Of a stretch of 64,000 bases of DNA, positions 9,031 to 21,887 are shown in pieces. The notes below the pieces were generated by a model. That model searched no databases and was not told the DNA's origin. It was given only the letters and a program-made list of their open reading frames with translations. Numbering within the stretch: the first letter of the stretch is position 1; every line of letters starts with the position of its first letter. The translations under genes and the position numbers were made by a program. Source of the stretch: Allantophomopsis cytisporea (Eukaryota; Ascomycota; Leotiomycetes; Phacidiales; Phacidiaceae); contig CP103023.1 of NCBI GenBank assembly GCA_024752435.1, positions 744,001-808,000 of the forward strand. The letters run 5' to 3'.

Positions 9031-10890
9031 TATAATATAGTATATAAGCTAGTAAGCTAGTCGGGCTAGTAAGCTAATTTTCAATATTATAACGTTTTAT
9101 ATATTCTATAACTTTATAACAATATAATATAATAGGTTTTAATACTATTTAAATAGAAGAGTGTATCCAAGCAGCTATTCTTACAATTAATTGTAATAAA
9201 TTTCTATCGATAAAAAAAGCTATATTATACTTTTAAGTTAATAGAGCTATATTAGAGAAGTACTTTAAATAAAAGCTCTTATACTTTCAAGCCAATAAAT
9301 ATAGCTAGATTTTAACTAAACCTAAAGAAAAGACTTTTGTACAATAGGTAAAGAAGTTGACTTCAACTAGCTTCTTTATATTTCTTACTCTATTGAAGGA
9401 AATAGCTCAAGAGGTTTTAGAAAGTTGTAAAATCTCTGCTTTATAGCAATATACTAGTCTTATAGAAGCTCCTGTTATTGGCTATAAATAGCTATATAGG
9501 TTCCTAAATAGACATTAAATACTTAAAGGAGTCTATTTACATCAACTAAAAGCTTACAAGTATAAAAAAGCAACTTCTACTAATATAGAAGCTTAGTATT
9601 CAATATATAGAGCTTAGTACAACGAGTATAATTATACCCTCTAGAATATATATAATATAGATAAAACTAGTTTTATAGTCGGAGCTACTTAGTCTATATA
9701 TATTATTGTCGACTCAATCTAGAAATCTAATTGCAAAGTTAGCTAGAAAACAAGAGTAGATTACTATATTAGAGTATATTAATACTATAGGAGGAGCTTT
9801 ACTGCTAATAATTATATTCAAAGCTAGATATACCAATAAAAAATAGATTCTACCAAATATACCTATAGAATAGTACTTTTCTACAAGTTTAAATAGCTAG
9901 TCGTCTAATATCTATAGATTTAAGTAGTTGTACAAAGTCTTTGAACCAGAATCTTAAAAAAAGTCAAAAATTCAACCCTGGTTATTAATTATAGATAGCT
10001 ACTCTAGTTATAGTATAGGCAATTTAACTATACTCTATATAGAATATAATATTGACCTTCTAATCTTTCTTCTTTAGTACTTTTATCTTTTATAACTATT
10101 AGATATTAATATATACAGGCTATTTAAAAGATACTATAACAAGGAGACAAACTAATACTCTAGACTTGGAACTATAAGATTCTAAAGGGTTGATTGGCTT
10201 GAGATTTATACAAATATTAAGGCTAAGGCCTTAATACCTTCTAATATCTTTACAGGGTAGAAAAAAGCTAGTATAAGCCTATTTAATACTAAAAAAGTCC
10301 TCTAAGACTTGCTAATTCCAATTTTAAAACCCTTTTAATACTTCTATATATAGAAGGCTCTATAAGGTTAGACTTAGTACTACTATATAGCTTTCTACTA
10401 GACAATACTATACTATAGTCTTCAAATTCGATATTTTACTCTGTATTACAAAGTAGTAGTTCTTTAAAGTCTTTAACCTAGAAGTATACGTAGTACTTTA
10501 CTTATTACCTTGAAAGTTAGAATATAGAGGTTACAATACTATGTAAATAAAACAAGGAAATACAAGAGTTACTTCAAACCTAGAAGAAGTATACTAAAGG
10601 AGTATATATTGTATTAAAAGATCGATTTGTATATTCAACCAAGGAAGTATTAGATGTAGTACAAGATTATAAAAATGTAAAAAAGGTTAAACAACAATGT
10701 AGTCGACTATATAAAATACTAATTATCGAAAACAACTAGGAAGAAGATTAAAAGTCAATTAGAGATCTATTAAGCGACTTAGAATTAGATTTGGAGAAAA
10801 GTATAGTATATAGGACTCGTTTTTATAGACTTAATTAAATAAAGTAGTTTATTAGCCCGACTAGCCTATTAGCTTATATACTATGTTATA
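9031..10890 (+). mobile_element. Degenerate pogo/Fot1-type DNA transposon with TIRs and TA target sites
   Basis: Terminal inverted repeats of about 45 bp flank the unit: TATAATATAGTATATAAGCT at 9031-9050, continuing through GCTAGTCGGGCTA, with its complement at 10846-10890. Similarity stops exactly at TA on both sides, the expected target duplication. The plus strand between encodes a broken DDE_1 transposase: YKWLYRFLNRH-like text with a stop (near 9480-9515), NIYNIDKTSFIVGAT (near 9650; the family has D-E-T-G-F), LLIIDSYSS (near 9990; D-G-H-S-S in the family) and the NNIDLL-type region (near 10050). Many TGG and CAA/CAG codons have become stops, as in RIP. Confidence 0.8.
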
Positions 10891-11380
10891 ACTACCTTAA
10901 AAATAAATTACTAGGAATAAGTATAATACAAAGTAGTTGTAAAATAGTATATACAAATTAGGTACGGTACGTTTGAAACTTGTTAACTCTAAACGCTTAA
11001 TATATCCGATCTTATCTAAATAGTATATTATAGAAGAGCTTTTATACAGCAAGACGATAGTAGTATTGCCAAAGACTTTGAAGTTAAATAGCTATACTCA
11101 ATATCTTTTTTATATGCTGTATCTACTACCTTCTTTAATAGACTTGTAAATACTTTACCCTTTTTATTACAGAAATCGTTCCTTCTACGCTATACATTGT
11201 ATTAAACCTCGTTAATAATACCAGACAAACTTACTTTTTTGTCTTTAGCTATTATCTGTATCTCCAACTTGTACTTGTAGGCGCTATTCAATAGACTTTT
11301 AAAGCCTTTAAAAGGTTTGCCCTTTATTTTACTAGTATTAGGCGCTAAGATTATATTTTTATCTTTGTAGTACTCTTTCT
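10891..11380. other. AT-rich spacer between the pogo relic and the kinase relic
   Basis: No gene is recognisable. It probably includes the 3' flank of the reversed kinase relic that follows. Confidence 0.5.
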
Positions 11381-13080
11381 TCTAATCTACCCGGCATATT
11401 AAATAGACGGTTGTAGAGTAGCTTTATATAGTATAGATTTGTACAACTTCGTTTTAATAGGCTGTATTGTAGATGCTGAATTTAGCGGCTGTAGAGCTTT
11501 CAACAATAGCTTCTAACTTAGCGTTTTTATTTGTATTGAGGGTACTAGTCCCTATACCAAGGAAGAAGGGAATTTCTTCTAGGGGATTGTATATATAACC
11601 TTTCTTTCCGGTACTATGTTTATATAGGGGGGTTAGAGGTTTAAGCAACGTAGAAAATCTGTCGCTAATATATTAGTAATGTCTAGTATAGTAGGATTTA
11701 GAGTACTCCTAAGAATTATATCTGTTCTTAGTAGCTACAACGACTATATAGTCGATGTATTTAACAATTAGCACTATACTATTAATACCCAGCTTTTTTA
11801 TATCCTTGTATACACCTTCTATTGCTAGAGCTGCTTTTATTGGCCGTTGGGAGTTTAAGTCGAAACTACAAGTTTTATAGAAGGGAATACAATTACCTAT
11901 ATCTTTTATAGAAGCTAGCAAGCGTAAACATCGTATATTGTTCTTTAATATACCTTTAGAGAGTTCTAGGCGCTTCTTCTATATTAGAGATTTGAATTTT
12001 CAAACTGCTTTTATAACAACAAGGAGATTACTTATTTTGCTGTTAATAGTATAGTTGACTTCCTTTAGATTTGGTAGTTCTACAAAGTTGGCTGTGTTTT
12101 CTTCAGCTAGCAATAGAAGATCCTCGCTATTTTTAGTTACCTAGGGATAATTCTAACGATAATTAGTAGTATAGCTAATCTACTTGTAATCCGGGATATT
12201 TTTACATACAATTCTGTTATTTTAATCCTTTTGGATTGGTCTTTTTCTAATAGCCGGTCTATAAAATCTACAAATTGTAGATCGTTATCTAGCTGCTAGT
12301 CAATCTTATTATTCCTGATTGCTTTATATAGCTTAAATAATCCTAGGCGTTCGAATAAAATGTAGTTGAAGTACAAACAGTAGAAAGAAATACCTATTGA
12401 CCAGATATCTGCTGTTTTTCTATTTATATCTTTGTATTTTGCAACGTATAATTCAAGAGCTAGAAAAGCTAGGGATCTAGCTAACTTTACTGTTATTATT
12501 TCAAACGACTTTTCAAACATCTCTGAAACTCTAAAGTCTACAATTTTTAGAACATCGTATTTAGTTAAGAAAAGGTTATCTAGCTTGATATCTCGATGTA
12601 TTATACTTTGAGCATATACTAAATTACATTATTAACAGAAGTACAAATAAAATTAACAAAGATTCCGAGCTTACAATATTCAATGCCTAAGATAAGATCT
12701 CGAAAATAATACTTGTAGCTCTTTGCGTTATATAGATTAGCCCTATTACCTAGCCCGACTTTTATTACTACTCCTTTCTTGTATATTTCCAAAACTATAT
12801 ATAATAAGTCTTCTTCCGGATCATCTAGCACCTCGATTAAAAACACAAGATTTAAATGATTAAGCTTCTTTATAATAGCTATCTCCTCTTTAATAAAGTA
12901 TAATAGATTGCCTTGCTCTTCAAGTTTATATAGTTTGGAAGCAGATTGTAGAGGGGAGTCGAAAATACTATTAGTCGCAAGGTAGCTAGGACGACGAGCA
13001 TTAGGTAGTCGACAAAGAATATTCGACAGTACTCGTTTGTATAATCTCGACTTTAAAAACTACTTGACTGCCTACAGCAG
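11380..13080 (-). pseudogene. RIP-degraded CaMKK-like protein kinase gene with an intron still in place
   Basis: Read on the minus strand, the relic runs from an AVK motif (about 13064-13072, ATP lysine; next codon now a stop) through FIKEEIAIIKKLNH and IEVLDDPEEDL to GIEY at 12675. A 56-bp segment at 12619-12674 with GTAAGC donor, GTTAATAATG branch-like site and TTTAG acceptor interrupts it exactly at GIEY/L. After the intron come IIHRDIKLDNLFLT (catalytic loop), IVDFRV (DFG now DFR) and KTADIWSIGISFYCL, then a C-terminal tail (SIKDIGNCIPF near 11900; PLEEIPFFLGIGTST near 11560). This is the layout of fungal CaMKK/Ssp1-type kinases. The retained intron shows duplication through DNA, not a processed copy. 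Confidence 0.75.
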
Positions 13081-16000
13081 CTATTAGCAATTACTTATTC
13101 GATACTATTATTACAAGCATAATATTCTTAGAATTCTTATATATTTTGTGCTATATTGATTAATAGTAAGGTATATAGTACTAAAAGAGCCCCTTCTAAT
13201 CTCCTCTTTAATAATATACTAATTGATACAATGTTGTACCTTGCTATTATCCTCGCCGTTTATATATTCCGATTGCGTATTAAATGTTTCCTATGTATAG
13301 AATATATTAGAAAGTACTAACTATTACAGGTATAAAGACGTACCTTTACTTCTTGGTACCGAGAAGATATATGCTAGTAATACCTAAGAGGGCTTTAATA
13401 TATAGGAGTAGAGTTGTTAGGCATTAGAACAAGGCAAGCTTAATAGAGGTATAATACTTAGGCCTATAAGTATTGTAATATCGGTAGTCGCGCCGGCTTC
13501 GTCTCTTATATACTAGGTATATCGAACAAGATTCTATATAATAGTATTATACCTGCTGCCTGTTCTTTCTTGGTAATGTCGCCGGTATATAGTAGAGTAT
13601 ATTCTTCCTTTATCTTCGAGAATATAGTTGATTCTACTTATTTGTATAATATCCGACGACGAAGTAATAATCGGGAAAATATTGGACGAGCGACCTCGGA
13701 AGCTCAAAGGAGCCGAAAAGAAGAAGAGAAAAGAAGAAAAGAAGAGGTAAACTTCGCTGTTAATTGACATAACAATTAGCTTATATAGGCTATAAAAGTT
13801 TATAAGGCTGTTAGACTATAAAGTCAGGGAGTAGGCTATGTATTTTATCTTAGGTACTATCTTTAAGTCGAGCTAAAGAATAGTAGGAATTGATGCTACT
13901 ATACTTATACCTGCGTTTCTAGGGTAGAAAAGCTAAAACGATATTATACTACTAGCTTTAAAGACCTCGGACTATATAAAGGCGGGTACAGCTAGGCTAT
14001 AGAAAGCTTAGTAGGAATCTAAAGGTTATAGGAAAGCACCTTACTATACCTACTAATATACATTGGGTTTAGCTTCTATACAAAGTAGTATCGATTTTAG
14101 AAACTCTGTTATAGATAGTTACTTAAGTTATATTAATAGCGACTTAATAGTACTGTATATACAAAATCTTTAGCAAAGAAGAGCTCAACAATAAAAAACC
14201 CGAGTTAGAAGAAGATATCGGAAGGTTATATTCTACAAAGCAAAGACAAGATAATAACATTCTTTAGAGAAAGCGTATATATTTTCCTAAGTAAATATCT
14301 ACTTGCCAACTAAGACTATTCTATAGAGCTTAGCTATATTCTTTCAAGCTACCTAAATTCAACGGACAAAAGTAGTATTTTTCAAAAGGAATAAGTCTAC
14401 AAATATACTAGTAGTCTTTAAGAAGATAGGAGTATTCTGTTGTTTAGTTGTACTAATTCCGTTCGATGTTAATAGTAGCCTTTTGAAGTTTTAGTCTTAG
14501 CTTGATAAAGTATTCTACGTTAGGTATACTATACTTTATATAATAGAACAGAACTACTATAGAAATTAACACCTACTAATATCGCGTAGTAACATCCTAG
14601 GGAAAAGTTCTAGAAAAGAAGCTAGCAGGATCGAGAAGTCTTCGGCTATATTTCTACTAACGACATTTTTGACCTTATAATCTCAAACCTCAGGATATTT
14701 ATTGATTTACGACTAGTATTTTACTCTTTATCGGCGTAATATAAATTGTAAGGTATATAATCAGAATAAAGTATTATAGTATGTATCTAGGGTTAGATCT
14801 AGTTACTATACTAAGATTGAAAGGACGTTTAAAGATCGCGAAAGTACTATAAAATTCGTACGAAAGGTATTAGACAGAAATATTAACGAGGCTAGATTTC
14901 CTTGTTTATAAAGTGTCCTTAGTACTTCTTCAAGTCGGTGTTTCTAGGCAGATCTTCTATACCTAATACATTTTTAAACGCAAACAATTGTATACTCTAG
15001 TAATCAACATTTATAAGTATAAACGGACAGAATCAATAGTTCTTTTCCTGTTATATAGTAATCCTACTATAGTAGCATTTGTCTTTATTAATGCTTGTAT
15101 AATTCCGAGGACTTTTATATTATATAATATTTGCTGAAGGTATAAACAAGCAGAAAATATATTAAGCTTTCTTAAGTCTGATCTAACCTTAAGAAATAAG
15201 CTATTGCAATATCATCGTTAGGGTTATTTCTAGTTGTCTACAGCTTATTTTAACTAGATAATACCAACTACTTTAAAGTAACTTATAACCTGTTTAAATT
15301 TACAGATAGTTCCCTACAAGCTAGGCTAGTCTAAACATTCAAAATATAGACAATAATATAATCTTAGCAAAAATATCTCAACTGCGACGAACTATTGTAT
15401 TTTTATCTAAAGGACAATCCTTTATTAGAAATATAGTAGTAATAAGACCAAATCTATATAACAAGTAAGTATAGGACTTACTAGCAACTTTACTTTTGAT
15501 TTATATAAGTATAAGATAAGAGTAAACTAATGTTATATTTATATACAATACCTGTAGTCTTTGCTAGTAGTACTTTGAAATTCTCTTTGAGACTAGAATA
15601 GTAGAATATAAAGAGTTAAAGAGGAGTAGGAGTATTGACTCTATAAAGGTCGCGAGAAAAATATAAGATAGGGATATTTATAGAGTAGTAATAGAGCTAA
15701 GGACCAAGATCTAAAGATTATTAGACATCGATGTCTTTATAGCTTTTTAAAAAGACGTACGACTTTTAAGTACTACAAAATCTAGCAACTAAATGTTAAC
15801 CTTATATAGTATACTATCTTCTTGCTAAAGTAGAAGACTATAACTAGTAATCCTGTCTAATAGTACTAGTTTACCAATTTAATTCTGTAATACTGTGAAT
15901 TAAGCAAGAAAAAAGACTTCTAAGTCCTAGGATATATAAAAAAGCAGACTAAAACGCTAAGCTAGCAACTAGGCAAAATACTGTAATTAAAAGAACGTAC

Positions 16001-17000
16001 TAGATCAATCAAAGAGCAAAAAAGACTATTGGAGCTATACTCTGGTCAAAGCTTTAACTATAGCAATATAGTACTTCAACGTAGAAAACCAGATATAAAC
16101 TCTTCTTTATTGGTAGTTCTATCCTAAATCCTATACAGAAGAAATAAAATTATTAAACTCAAAGACTAATACTATATACTGTTACTATATAATTATTTAA
16201 AGTATAGCTAGTTTGTAAGAATTAGACTTTTCGACTTATAAACAAGATAACGACAGTATATTCTGCCGACTCCTAAGTCCTTCTCAATGTAGTCCGTTAT
16301 ATTTGTTGTAGTTACAAGTAAACGTTTAAGTACGCTCTTTATAGTTTCGTATATAAAGGGAATAGCTTAAGTACTAGCATATCTTCTAAAAGATGTCCTC
16401 AGTATGTTTTTACAGATTAAACTTTACAATGGTAATCTCTATCTACAAAGCTTCGATCGTAAAACCCTTCTCATCTGTATTGTAGGTATTGCAAAGTTAG
16501 AATCCCAGATCGTGGATTTTCCTCTATAGGAATCCTTAGTAACGTATGAATTTTGATTGGCTACTCAGATAGAAGAATATTTGGTGACTTATAAGTTATT
16601 TAGTAGTATGATAATTTGTTCTGCTTGTATACTATGCGAAGACCTAGATTAATCTATAAAATTGTCAAGTTCATTCCTAAGGTATAATTTAACATGCATC
16701 TTTTATTTCATGTACTTTATAAGCTTTAGAAGCAAATCCGGAAAAATTACGCGGGATTACGTTGTTATTCGGCCTCTAGCATTACGAGTGTTATAAAGTT
16801 GGTGATTGCATTAACTTGAGTATAATTTATATACAAGCTGCTATATTATCTGTACTAGGCTCTTTGTTGTAGCGTTGTATCTAACCAAAGTTCTATCCCC
16901 TCAAGACCTATAACCTATTTTAGTATGTGTATAGGCCAGTATTTTCCTTTTCGAACAGTCTTTCTACGACATTATCGATTTGCTTGACCTCTTGACCTTT
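13081..17000. other. AT-rich RIP-like block, no recognisable gene
   Basis: The sequence is full of stops and TA-rich. A 65-codon plus-strand ORF at 13570-13767 ends in a basic/acidic run (RSRKEEEKRRKEE), but nothing supports expression. Between 14000 and 16700 I could not assign any protein family on either strand. Composition returns to normal at about 16700-17000. Confidence 0.6.
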
Positions 17001-17439
17001 TTTAAATCCCGCGGGGTCTCGAGGGGATAGCATTTACCGAAATCATATAATGTTTGGATCACATAGAAACTTACAATATAGTTCTATAATCAAAAGAGGA
17101 CCTTTTTCATATCTTTTCATAGAGTAAGCACTGCAACATACGACCAAAATCACGAAAATAGCTAAGTTAAGCTACAAATATACGACAACGTTAGAAGGAT
17201 AGCTAGATCGCGCAACTGATATAAAACTGATTTTGTTCCTAGTGCAACACGATATCTTAACTATGGTATTCTTTCCCTGCTGCCTTAAAACGTCCCTTTC
17301 ATTGCTTCAAAATAGTTAGTTGCTACTAATATAGTCTGTGCATGAATCTTTGTTCCTCGTTGATATTCAGCAGCAGTTCGGAAGGGTTTTCCACTCACAA
17401 ACCGTGTGGAAACCCTACATATCCTTCTATACGAATGCA

Positions 17440-18050
17440 ATGATGAGTTACCGGACTGCTGGGACCACAAATAGTGGTCTAGCTTACGGTATTGGTATAG
17501 GGTTTGGGGTACTTGTGGCTGGTGTGATTTGGATACTCCTTCGTTTAATGTATGATTAGAAATTTTCTTCCCAACAAAGTTCTTGGGAAATGCTTCTGGC
17601 TCTCTTGTCTTTATATGGTTGCTAATGATATTCAGGCTTACCAAGTCGGCAACAGTAAGGCGTGTACAGCCTCCTGATGTTGAATCACCGCAGCAGAAAA
17701 GTATCATTCGATTGAATAAGATAGTGGAGCCGACAGCATTTGTTACATGGCAGAATCAAGAACGTGCAATAGATGCTACGAGTACATTCGACTCAGAATA
17801 CATATGGTAAGCTTACATCCTGATTCACTGCAATCGAACAAAGACTTCAGGCCCCAAAGCTGATGGCTAATGTAACAGTGCAATATGTTTATCATCCGTA
17901 CTTGATGACGAACTTGTCCGCGGACTCAGTTGCGGACATGCCTACCATCAAGAATGCATCGACAAATGGCTTCTTACAAATCATCATCGCTGTCCCCTTT
18001 GTAATGCGATATTCGACAATCCATGGCCACCGTGTCTGATGTATTCATAG
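17440..18050 (+). CDS. Membrane-anchored RING-H2 finger protein (putative E3 ubiquitin ligase), 3 exons
   Basis: Exons 17440-17549, 17636-17806 and 17879-18050 join in frame to give 150 residues. Intron 1 (86 bp) has GTATGA...TGCTAATGA...TTCAG and intron 2 (72 bp) GTAAGC...GGCTAATG...AACAG. The protein has one N-terminal membrane segment (residues about 14-35, GIGIGFGVLVAGVIWILL), a linker, and a C-terminal RING-H2: CAIC, SCGHAYHQEC, RCPLC, which gives all eight zinc ligands (C3H2C3). Family knowledge: such ATL/RNF-type proteins ubiquitinate partners at endomembranes. An upstream in-frame ATG at 17338 is possible; I prefer 17440/17443 because the text between them looks non-coding. It is intact beside decayed DNA. 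Confidence 0.75.
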
Positions 18051-19800
18051 ATGCTCCTCCGATAATTTCGTCTTCTGTGCCTACTTGGACACCATGAGAG
18101 TGGCGTACTCAGATTAGGACAACCGAATTCGGAATTTTGCCCGCGGCCTCTATGAGTCGCCGGGCAGTCAAGCTTTTCGACTGTCTCCTTTGCTGTGCAT
18201 ATCAACATCTCTCCCGAGTCTCTTTTTGTGTACAGCCCCTGCTTCGTTGTAGGAATATGGGTGCTGACAAAGACAACTTGGCTAGAATTAATATTTATTT
18301 GCGCTTGGCTTGAGGCTTCTCTAGCGGATAGGTGGCCCAGCAGTATGTGGATGTAGAATAGCGAGTCAAGTTATGCTCGAGAAGATCTGGCATCTTGAAT
18401 GCATTAGGCGGGAATGAAGTTCATCGACCGCTCGTATCGAGATGGGGGTATGTGTACAAGGGGATTATAGAATGCGCTGCACAACTGGCTCAGGGCAAGA
18501 CACTCAATAAGTCCTGTCTAAGACTTATCACAAGCTTGCTCATGCATCTTGCGATCGAAATGTTTCTCTTGAGCTACCCAAACACGATGGTAATAAACAA
18601 GTACAAAAACCACCTAACAATCTCCCTTTTAATCTCCCCACTAAACATAACATCAATATCAATGGTCGGTACTGTCACCCCATGAACTCCTACTCAAGGA
18701 TTTTCTTCTCCATAGCTCCTTGCCCACTAACCACATTACCTATCTCTACTGCCTAAATGCGTCAAGGCGCATTTGGTTGTGTATGTGAAGTAACAGGACC
18801 AACACTCCCTGCTCACCAGTAGGCGCATTAGACTGTCCAATGCCGAACTCCAGCGCTAGAGCATAAGGCGAAGGCCGACGAGCTGTTGGACTATAGGCAA
18901 TGTAATACTGCAGCACAAATGGGCCACTCACTCAGGCTGATTCTTGTAGAGGAGAGCCATTACAGTAGTAATCCTAAGATCTCTTGGGACTTTTATATGG
19001 CGTCTGGGAGAAGTGGTGGTAACCTAGTTGTATTTTGGTCAATGCATAAAAGCAAGTGAAACGTGTACCCGCACGTATTTAGGAGTGGGAGCGTACAGCG
19101 CTTCCGAACGAGGCCGAAGAGCCGGACCTGGCGCTACTGTGGACGACATTTACTGGCTGGTCCAAAAGAGCCAGTATAGCGCTGTACAGGGAGTAACAGG
19201 CTGTATGACTCTCTTCGCTATGAGCGGGAAAGAGGCTAGCAGAGGGTGGGCTATACCACCGACCAATTAAATGGAGATCAATACCGTCAAGGTATACTGT
19301 GCTGTGCGGAGGGAGGTGTTCTGCTGTATCTTCTGTAGCCAGAACATCGACGAAAGAATAGAACGGCCGGCGTACCGATTGACAAGGCGCTAGGCTAGTG
19401 CTTTGCTGTAAGTAAAACACCATATTAAGAGTCTCTGCAGTGGACATCAACCCGAGAAGTGCTGCTGAGAGATATGGCCAGTACCTTAGGCTCTTCTCGC
19501 ATCCAAGTGTCTCACAGTAATAACTCAAAATCACATGAATGTCCACAACCTGGCAAGGATTGGCATTTACAATTCTTAGGACAACACCCTGAGCTTAAGG
19601 CTACTCGTTACCGTCAGTTGGAGTCGAGTCAATTTGAAGTTGCAACCTATAAACCTGTTTCCAACTTTCACGAGGTCTTTAAAGGGCGCCAACATCTGAG
19701 TTATCACGAAAACACAATATATATAAGATGGATGAGACATAGTATGCAATTGAAAATCCTCACTTAACTCGTCATTGTAGGAAAAATGCATGAGCCATAT
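18051..19800. other. Non-AT-skewed sequence without a convincing gene
   Basis: Several ORFs of 70-155 codons occur on both strands, but none shows a recognisable domain, consistent splice pattern or start context. It may be decayed coding DNA. Confidence 0.4.
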
Positions 19801-19814
19801 TAGAAAGTGGCTGG

Positions 19815-20218
19815 AAGACAAGGGTGGATTACTGTTATTAGGTGTAGTAATGCTTCCGGAGGTGATTACCACTTGCAATCATTTGGAAAGGTCAATACCT
19901 TAACTTTGGCCACATACCTCTACACTGCTGTGTTGGCATTGGCCGGCAATCAATAGTGGATAAACAAGTAATGAGCATGGTGCGGTGTGATTTGGGAAGA
20001 TTTTTATAGTAGAGAGCCACAAAAGATCTCAATTGTTAAATGATCGACAACGTCTTATCATTAATAGCCATGGAAGCCATACTTCATATCGAATCCTTAA
20101 ACAGTGCTTAGACAACAAAATCGACATTACACTCTTACCCCCGCATTGCTCTCACATCTTACAGTATTCAGGTTATAGTATATATGGCTCTCAAAAGCGG
20201 TATCATATAAATCGATAA
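19815..20218 (+). pseudogene. Fragment of a second pogo/DDE_1 transposase
   Basis: Plus-strand fragments match the DDE_1 transposase family. GWITVIRCSNASGG (near 19830) corresponds to the region after the first Asp. RQRLIINSHGSHTS, CLDNKIDITLLPPHCSHILQ and SIYGSQKRY (20040-20215) correspond to the second Asp region and the LPPHCSHxLQPLD motif. Stops and frame changes separate the two parts, the catalytic Asp-Gly is Ser, and no TIRs were found. It is less AT-shifted than the relic at 9031-10890, so it belongs to another copy or family. Confidence 0.7.
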
Positions 20219-20540
20219 ATCAACATCACATGACTATATAGCTAGGATATATACCTACAGGCTATATACACGTTAAGAAACCGTTAAATCTACAATGCTA
20301 GTTATTTATAGCTGTTTGATTCTACTAATATGTACAGATTATAACATAGAACACAAGTTGTATATTAACATAGGATAGAACAAACAAAGGCTTAAATAGC
20401 TCTAAAGTATTTTATATAGTAAGTTTTACGAGTGAGGTTGAAATTCTCAATTCAATGATAATTGGGCTGTGAAAGATCTGTTGTAAATAATGTACGATTG
20501 ATATTACGACATAAAATAAGCATTATCATAACCACTCTTA

Positions 20541-20960
20541 AAAGCAGTATTCCACACATCTCGTACTCCCAGAAGTCTGTACTTATACTCTCGTGTACTC
20601 CCCGTACTCTTACTAGCGCTATCACGTGTTATAATTAGGAGTTATAGAGTTTCTGTTAGTAAAAAGTGCGTTTACTTGGTCGAAAAAGTCAGTTTAACGT
20701 TCTCAATTTTCTTCTTCTCCGGGACTTTCCAACATAAAAGAATGCTCCTTTCCCACCTATAGTTTTGTCACGCGGTTGACCCAAAAGTTGGGACGTACAA
20801 AAAGACTCAGAATTACAGTAGTTATTGAATTTCTCTGGGAAGAGTATTTTTAAATATTCTTGAAATTTCAAACAGATGAATGCGAATATCTTGAGAGGTT
20901 ATATTTCCACTTTTTAGAAATATAGAAGAGCATTGTGGCTGTCTATAGATGTTATTATAA
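20541..20960 (+). mobile_element. Terminal fragment related to the BED/hAT-like relic at 8230-9030
   Basis: This segment shares ordered landmarks with 8230-8500 (CTCTTACTAGCGCTAT, GTTATAATTAGGAG, TTTTCTTCTTCTCCGGGAC, AAGAATGCTCCTT), but keeps C and G where the other copy has T and A. It contains no transposase. GTACT-rich palindromes precede it (20560-20620), and a similar GTACT-rich stretch is at 21190-21275. Confidence 0.4.
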
Positions 20961-21882
20961 GAGCAGATTTAATAGATTTATAATAATGTAGAGAGTGCAG
21001 TGCGTTCCATGAATTGTGTCAACTGCGTGCTGGTATATCAAACCAACCACCAGTTACCTTAAGATTCCTAACTCCTCAAAATAGTATTTGAATCACCTAT
21101 TGAATAGCAGTGCGACAACACATCAAAGCTGTTATAGTCTCTAGAGTAGCACTTATCAAAATCATATTCTCTATATCACATGACTAAGAGTGCGAGGAGT
21201 ACGTACTCCTTGTACTCATATATCCATGAGTATGTACCCATGGATCCGTACTTATACTCCTCGTACTTACTCATGTGCAACACTGCCCGATCTTTTTTGC
21301 GCCTCTCCACTATTTCAACCACTTACCACTCCCACTTTTCGCCGCTGCACATAGCCATTTGCACTGCCGGGCTCGATCAACCCCCTGGACAAGAGTCGTG
21401 TATCTAAAGTCAGCACGAACAGAGTCAAGGCCTGCTGTTGTTATAACACCCGGTTAGAAAAACCGTGACCATTGTGCTGCCTGTACGTTAGTGGAATCAT
21501 TGTTTTTCTGTCCTAGTCTTGGTTCCGCTCTATCGAAAGAAAAGATAACTACCGAGGCCCTGACACCAGTAGGACATCGAGAGATCCTTGCAGTATAGGT
21601 TCTCCTGGCAACATCAGTCGAGGATCTGTGCTACTACATTCCAAAAGGATTCCCTTTGTATTGTCGTGGACAAGCTGTGCCCCAATAATGATAACAGAAA
21701 TAATAGATGAGACGATGATGGATATTATAATATGGACGATAACGATTTATCATCACTAGCACCTCCGTCTCACAAGATTGTACCGTCTGCAATGTCCCTT
21801 CAAATCACTTCCGATTCGTTGCATTAAAGCTGAGGACGTCGTGGTCTGAGTAATGGAGCTGTACTTTTCTCCTTCTGGCCAC
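20961..21882. other. Intergenic sequence, no gene seen
   Basis: Short overlapping ORFs at 21180-21457 show no domain. The stretch 21190-21275 is rich in GTACT/AGTAC palindromes and may be a transposon end. Confidence 0.4.
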
Positions 21883-21887
21883 GTTCC

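Noticed and set aside
19079..19546. 155-codon minus ORF with Ser-rich end
   Set aside because: No domain and no support from splicing; the region looks like decayed DNA.
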